Source: RBG-16-66-20 sp035499575
Lineage (GTDB): Bacteria; Pseudomonadota; Gammaproteobacteria; Burkholderiales; SG8-39
Assembly (NCBI GenBank): GCA_035499575.1
Contig: DATJYN010000139.1
Span: 1-15,052, forward strand
Length of the DNA: 15,052 nt
Direction of reading: 5' to 3'
The notes below the pieces were generated by a model that worked only from the letters and a program-made list of their open reading frames with translations, made no database searches and was not told the DNA's origin. The stretch's first letter is position 1; each line of letters starts with the position of its first letter. A program made the position numbers and the translations under genes. Below are positions 12,170-15,052 of this stretch, piece after piece.

Positions 12170-13135
12170 ATGAAGCGCTGTCCGAAATGCACCAAGCTGA
12201 TGCCGGATGACGTCACGCGTTGCATCGCCTGCGGCTTCGATTCGAAGCCCTCGGCATCCCGGCCCGCCGGCCCGGCGCCCGCGAACCCGCCGAAGGTCGG
12301 CAAGATCCGCAACGGCCTGGCGCTCGCCGCGCAGAGTTGGCGCGTGCTGATGCTCGACAAGTCGCTGCTGCTGTTTCCGCTGGCGAGCGGCATCGCCTGC
12401 TTCCTGGTGCTGGCAAGCTTCGCCGCCGGCATCATGGCGAGCGGACTCGCCGGCTCCGGCAACAAAGGCGGCGAGCCGCTGCACTGGGTGCTGCTGTTCG
12501 CCTACTACTTCGCCAACTACTTCATCATCGTGTTCTTCAACTCGGCGCTGGTCGCCTGCGCGATGATCCGCTTCCGCGGCGGCGATCCCACGCTGGCGGA
12601 CGGCATGCGCGCCGCAATGGAGCGCATCGCACAGATCGCGGCCTGGGCGCTGCTCGCGGCCACCGTCGGCGTGGTGCTGCGCTTCGTCGAGGAGCGCGTG
12701 GGCTTCGTCGGCAAGATCGTCGTCGCGCTGCTCGGCGCCGCCTGGACGATCGCCAACTATTTCGTCGTGCCGGTGCTGGTGGTGGAGAAGCTCGGGCCGC
12801 TCGACGCGGCGCAGCGTTCGGTGGAAATCATCAAGCAGGCCTGGGGCGAAGCCATCGTCAGCAACGCGGGCGTCGGCCTGGTCACTTTCCTCGCCTGCCT
12901 CCTGCTGGTCGTTCCCTGCGGCGCGGCCTCGCTGGTGCTGGCGATGAAGGCGGGCAGCCTCGCGCTCGGCATCGCCGGCAGCGCGCTGACGCTGGCGCTG
13001 CTGATCCTCATCGTGCTGGCGAGCAGCGCGATCAAGTCCATCATCCTGAGCGCCGTTTACCTGTACGCCACCGAATCGAAAGTGCCGCAGGCCTTCGAGG
13101 CGACGAACCTGCAGCAGGCCTTCGCAGCGCGCTGA
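12170..13135 (+). CDS. Zinc-ribbon multi-pass membrane protein (DUF6159-like)
   Basis: A 321-residue protein. An N-terminal zinc ribbon has CPKC at 4-7 and CIAC at 18-21, followed by a Pro/Ala linker to about 42. Then come roughly six membrane segments, near 66-90, 105-133, 153-172, 179-206, 230-258 and 262-300. The membrane part, with SWRVLMLDKSLLLFPL early, FNSALVACAMIRFRGGDPTLADGM after the second helix, and VPVLVVEKLGPLDAAQRSVEIIKQAWGE, matches my memory of the DUF6159 family of uncharacterised integral membrane proteins. It sits in the inner membrane; the role is unknown. ATG 12170 follows a G9 Shine-Dalgarno. It diverges from the diguanylate cyclase gene, with 134 bp between their starts. 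The family name is from memory, the architecture is read from the sequence. Confidence 0.82.
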   Translation: MKRCPKCTKLMPDDVTRCIACGFDSKPSASRPAGPAPANPPKVGKIRNGLALAAQSWRVLMLDKSLLLFPLASGIACFLVLASFAAGIMASGLAGSGNKGGEPLHWVLLFAYYFANYFIIVFFNSALVACAMIRFRGGDPTLADGMRAAMERIAQIAAWALLAATVGVVLRFVEERVGFVGKIVVALLGAAWTIANYFVVPVLVVEKLGPLDAAQRSVEIIKQAWGEAIVSNAGVGLVTFLACLLLVVPCGAASLVLAMKAGSLALGIAGSALTLALLILIVLASSAIKSIILSAVYLYATESKVPQAFEATNLQQAFAAR

Positions 13136-13174
13136 CCAGCGTCATGTCCCTGCGAGATTCCCCGATCGGCAAAT

Positions 13175-13188
13175 TGACCGGCCGGTCA
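13175..13188. repeat. 14-bp perfect palindrome TGACCGGCCGGTCA, possible operator
   Basis: Lies in the 85-bp gap between the DUF6159 stop and the DUF2235 start (32 bp before ATG 13221). It resembles in form the symmetrical sites of TetR-type repressors. No T-run follows, so it is not an obvious terminator. No regulator gene is adjacent. Confidence 0.45.
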
Positions 13189-13220
13189 TGCAGGAGTAGC
13201 GTCAACCGAGGGGAGATTCC

Positions 13221-14303
13221 ATGCAACGCCTCGTCGTCTGCTGCGATGGAACCTGGAACACGCCCGACCAGAAGGACCGCGGGGTCATGCGCCCGAGCAA
13301 CGTGGTCAAGATCGCGCGCTACGTGCTGCCGCAAGGGGCCGGCGGCATCGAGCAGCACGTGTATTACGACAAGGGCGTGGGCACCGGCGACCTGGTGGAC
13401 CGCGTCTTCGGCGGCGCTTTCGGCGTGGGCCTCGCGCACAACGTGCTCCAGGCCTACGAGTTCCTGAGCCAGCACCACCGCGCCGGCGACGAGATCTACC
13501 TGTTCGGCTTCAGCCGCGGCGCCTACACGGCGCGGCGCGTGGTGGGCATGATGCGCAAGGCCGGCCTGCTGCCTCCGATGGCCGACGCAACGGCGCGCAC
13601 AGCGGCGATTCGCGACGCCTATGCGATGTACCTGAAGCGCGAGACGCGCGCGCAGGGCGGCGCGGACGCGCCCGCGGCGCTAGCCTTCCGCGAGCGCCAC
13701 GGCGCCGCGCGCGTGCCGGTGCGCTTCCTCGGGGTCTGGGACACCGTGGGCGCGTACGGCATCGCGGGCGTAATGGGCCAGCTCACGACCGCGGCGAGCA
13801 CTGCGCGCTTCCACGACCGGATCCTGAGTTCCGACGTGCGGCACGCCTGCCACGCGGTCGCCATCGACGAGCACCGCCGGCTGTTCGAGCCGACGCTGTT
13901 CCAGCAAGGCGCCAACGGCGCCGCCGGCGGCCAGGTGATCGAGCAGTCGTGGTTCGCGGGCGTGCACGCCAACATCGGCGGCGGCTACGAGGACACGGGG
14001 CTCTCCGACATCGCGCTGCAGTGGATGGCGGCCCGGGCGGAAGGCTGCGGCCTCGCGCTCGACCAGGGTTGGCGCGGCAAGATCGCGCCCGACGAGTTCG
14101 GCGAGCTGCGCGATTCGCAAACCGGCATCTACGCGCTGCTCGGCAAGGCCGTGCGCCCGATCGGCGAACAGGCAGGGGGATTCGAGCGCATGCATCACAC
14201 CCCGGTCGAGCGCATGGAGCGCGATCCCGCCGGCTACGCGCCCGCCAACGCGGCCGCCTACCTGAAGTCGCCGCAGCGCGAGGTGGACCTCTCCGAACCC
14301 TGA
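13221..14303 (+). CDS. DUF2235 alpha/beta hydrolase (Tle1-like phospholipase fold)
   Basis: The 360-residue protein opens with RLVVCCDGTWNTPD, the usual start of DUF2235, and keeps a Ser-Asp-His triad: S98 in GFSRG (96-100), D174 in GVWDTVGAYG, and H249 in WFAGVHANIGGGY. These are the motifs of the T6SS Tle1 phospholipases, but most DUF2235 proteins outside T6SS clusters have no known substrate. No VgrG, PAAR, immunity or T6SS gene is nearby and there is no signal peptide, so an intracellular lipase/esterase role is as likely as a toxin. ATG 13221 has GAGGGGAG upstream. The length fits stand-alone DUF2235 proteins, shorter than full Tle1 effectors that carry extra membrane-anchoring domains. 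Confidence 0.9.
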   Translation: MQRLVVCCDGTWNTPDQKDRGVMRPSNVVKIARYVLPQGAGGIEQHVYYDKGVGTGDLVDRVFGGAFGVGLAHNVLQAYEFLSQHHRAGDEIYLFGFSRGAYTARRVVGMMRKAGLLPPMADATARTAAIRDAYAMYLKRETRAQGGADAPAALAFRERHGAARVPVRFLGVWDTVGAYGIAGVMGQLTTAASTARFHDRILSSDVRHACHAVAIDEHRRLFEPTLFQQGANGAAGGQVIEQSWFAGVHANIGGGYEDTGLSDIALQWMAARAEGCGLALDQGWRGKIAPDEFGELRDSQTGIYALLGKAVRPIGEQAGGFERMHHTPVERMERDPAGYAPANAAAYLKSPQREVDLSEP

Positions 14304-14310
14304 CCTGCGA

Positions 14311-14316
14311 TAGAAT
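14311..14316 (+). promoter_or_regulatory. Candidate -10 element of the repeat-protein gene
   Basis: TAGAAT (five of six) in the context TGCGATAGAATGG, eight bases after the DUF2235 stop. It gives a leader of about 28 bases to ATG 14351. The -35 region is poor. Confidence 0.4.
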
Positions 14317-14350
14317 GGCGCGTTGTAAAAACCAACCTGGGAGGGTCAAA

Positions 14351-14641
14351 ATGAAAAAATTGCTGTCCGTAGCCATCGCCGCCGCGTTCGCGGCAACCAG
14401 CTTCAGCGCCTTCGCGCAAAAAGACGTCGCCACCAAGAGCGGCGGCGAAGTCACCAACAAGTCCGGGCAGGCGGTCACCACCAAGCCGGTGAAGGAAAGG
14501 CAGAAGCAGGGGCCGATGCCCAAGATGCCGAAGCAGGCCGAGGCGCCCAAGAAAGAGCCGATGCAGAAGTCGAACGTCATGACCAAGGACGGCAAGGCCG
14601 TGACCACCAAGTCCGGCGGGGACGTTTCGTCCAAGAAGTAG
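14351..14641 (+). CDS. Small secreted Lys-rich protein with internal nonapeptide-like repeats
   Basis: A 96-residue protein with a clear signal peptide (MKK, hydrophobic core, AFA-Q cleavage after residue 22), leaving 74 very basic residues without Cys or aromatic side chains. The mature part holds four copies of V-x-[TN]-K-[SD]-G-x-x, overlapping on Val: VATKSGGEV (26-34), VTNKSGQAV (34-42), VMTKDGKAV (76-84), VTTKSGGDV (84-92). The pairs flank a Met/Pro/Lys spacer (55-73). I do not recognise the family. The strongest Shine-Dalgarno in the window, GGGAGGG at 14339-14345, lies five bases upstream. The gene has its own probable promoter and a strong terminator, so it is a single-gene unit that may be highly expressed. 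Confidence 0.85.
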   Translation: MKKLLSVAIAAAFAATSFSAFAQKDVATKSGGEVTNKSGQAVTTKPVKERQKQGPMPKMPKQAEAPKKEPMQKSNVMTKDGKAVTTKSGGDVSSKK

Positions 14642-14661
14642 TTCGAGCCGGCCGCAACACC

Positions 14662-14700
14662 AACGGCGGGGCGCACTTAGGCGCCTCGCCGTTTTTATTT
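14662..14700 (+). terminator. Intrinsic terminator of the repeat-protein gene
   Basis: AACGGCGGGGCGC (14662-14674), loop ACTTAG, then GCGCCTCGCCGTT (14681-14693): a 13-bp stem with one G-U pair, running into TTTTT at 14692-14696 and then ATTT. It lies 20 bp after the stop and is the clearest terminator in the window. Confidence 0.88.
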
Positions 14701-14702
14701 GC

Positions 14703-15011
14703 TCAGGCGGCGGCGAGCGCGGCGCTCGCCGCCCACATCTCCGCGTGGCCCTGCAGCACCACGTCCAGCACCCGCTGGTCCTCGTACGCGAACTGGTCCT
14801 GCCGCAGCCGCCCCACCCGCTCGTTGGAATCGATCGCCACCGTCCCCGCGCTCGGCTCCAGCTCGCCGCCCAGGATCTTCATGAACGTGGACTTGCCGCA
14901 GCCGTTCGCCCCGATCAGCCCATAGCGGTTCCCGCCGCCGAATTTCACGGAGACGTCCGAAAACAGGGGCTTGGTCCCGAACTGCATGGCGATGTTGGAA
15001 GCGACGATCAC
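14703..15011 (-). pseudogene. Truncated 5' fragment of a YbiT-type ABC-F ATPase gene
   Basis: The 102-codon frame starts MIVASNIAMQFGTKPLFSDV and continues with FGGGNRYGLIGANGCGKST (Walker A at 34-42), FMKILGGELEPSAG and RLRQDQFAYED, closely matching the N-terminus of E. coli YbiT, an ABC-F ribosome-binding ATPase of about 530 residues. Likeness stops near residue 93 (AEMW). The rest is an Ala/Ser run and TGA at 14705-14703. Walker B, signature, linker and the second ABC domain are all missing, so it cannot act as an ABC-F protein. The break is not a frameshift: beyond the stop lies the terminator of the neighbouring gene. GTG 15011 is the start by homology, with a weak GGA upstream. A short functional peptide cannot be excluded. 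Confidence 0.8.
14709..14733. repeat. Perfect 11-bp inverted repeat encoding the Ala-run at the ABC-F break point
   Basis: GGCGGCGAGCG (14709-14719), loop CGG, CGCTCGCCGCC (14723-14733). It spans the non-homologous tail of the ABC-F fragment, exactly where likeness to YbiT ends. Strong hairpins are common deletion endpoints, which could explain the loss. Confidence 0.6.
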
Positions 15012-15030
15012 TGGAGATTCCGAAAACTAA

Positions 15031-15052
15031 AAAGCTGGCTGAAGCCAGCTTT
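15031..15052 (-). terminator. Terminator-like hairpin immediately upstream of the ABC-F fragment
   Basis: AAAGCTGGC (15031-15039), loop TGAA, GCCAGCTTT (15044-15052). On the minus strand the stem runs into TTTTT and TAGTTTT, as an intrinsic terminator would. It lies only 19 bp before GTG 15011. It probably ends a gene lying to the right of the window, or acts as an attenuator of the ABC-F frame. The window ends inside the structure, so its full extent is not seen. Confidence 0.65.

Noticed and set aside
13221..14641. A type VI secretion effector module (DUF2235 toxin plus small secreted immunity protein)
   Set aside because: The DUF2235 protein has no PAAR, VgrG or secretion adaptor nearby. 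The downstream small protein has its own promoter and a basic repeat sequence unlike Tle1 immunity proteins.
1..15052. CRISPR array, tRNA, rRNA, insertion sequence or prophage
   Set aside because: I found no regularly spaced repeats, no cloverleaf or rRNA sequence, no transposase or integrase motif and no terminal repeats.

Overview
The window looks like chromosome from a GC-rich betaproteobacterium, most likely of the order Burkholderiales. The GC content is about two thirds judged by eye, not computed. The support is a Bug/TctC-type solute-binding protein (a family greatly expanded in Burkholderiales), strong G/C third-position bias, and a set of conserved housekeeping or accessory genes typical of that group: DinB, CbpA/CbpM, a SlyB-like protein, a type IV prepilin and a DUF6159 membrane protein. 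I see no tRNA, rRNA, CRISPR array, insertion sequence, phage gene or attachment site. Coding density is high and genes point both ways.

Left part (2-4389). The window opens inside an ABC-transporter substrate-binding protein, followed 7 bp later by a protein made only of two cyclic-nucleotide-binding domains. A Bug-family periplasmic binding protein converges on them. Divergent from it, a rhomboid protease gene runs almost directly into dinB (DNA polymerase IV), whose start is odd: the only start codon preserving the catalytic Asp8 is a CTG two bases after the rhomboid stop. A small Ala-rich hypothetical protein follows.

Middle part (4401-8252). On the minus strand are an EAL phosphodiesterase with a C-terminal sensor-like domain and a SlyB-like membrane protein whose glycine zipper appears to be replaced. 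A 311-bp intergenic stretch (6334-6644) holds several hairpins and a 10-bp repeat. Then come a small hypothetical gene and the cbpA-cbpM pair (DnaJ-like co-chaperone and its modulator) sharing an ATGA overlap.

Right part (8250-15052). A prepilin, a TonB-like membrane-anchored protein with an unfamiliar C-terminal domain and an HxlR-type regulator lie on the minus strand; the last two overlap by 22 bp. Divergent from the regulator is a small dimeric alpha-beta-barrel (ABM-like) protein. A PAS-GAF-GGDEF diguanylate cyclase follows on the minus strand. Its predicted activity opposes that of the EAL protein 5 kb away, so the window codes for both making and breaking cyclic di-GMP. The plus strand then carries a zinc-ribbon DUF6159 membrane protein preceded by a run of nine G, a DUF2235 (Tle1-like) hydrolase, and a small secreted Lys-rich protein built from four nonapeptide-like repeats, closed by a clear intrinsic terminator. 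The window ends with a 102-residue 5' fragment of a YbiT-type ABC-F gene. It ends in an Ala run encoded by an 11-bp hairpin, and it begins just 19 bp from another terminator-like hairpin.

I do not see a complete undescribed system. The most unusual items are the truncated ABC-F fragment between two terminators, the repeat protein, the HxlR/TonB-like/ABM cluster, the altered SlyB-like protein and the hairpin-rich intergenic region.
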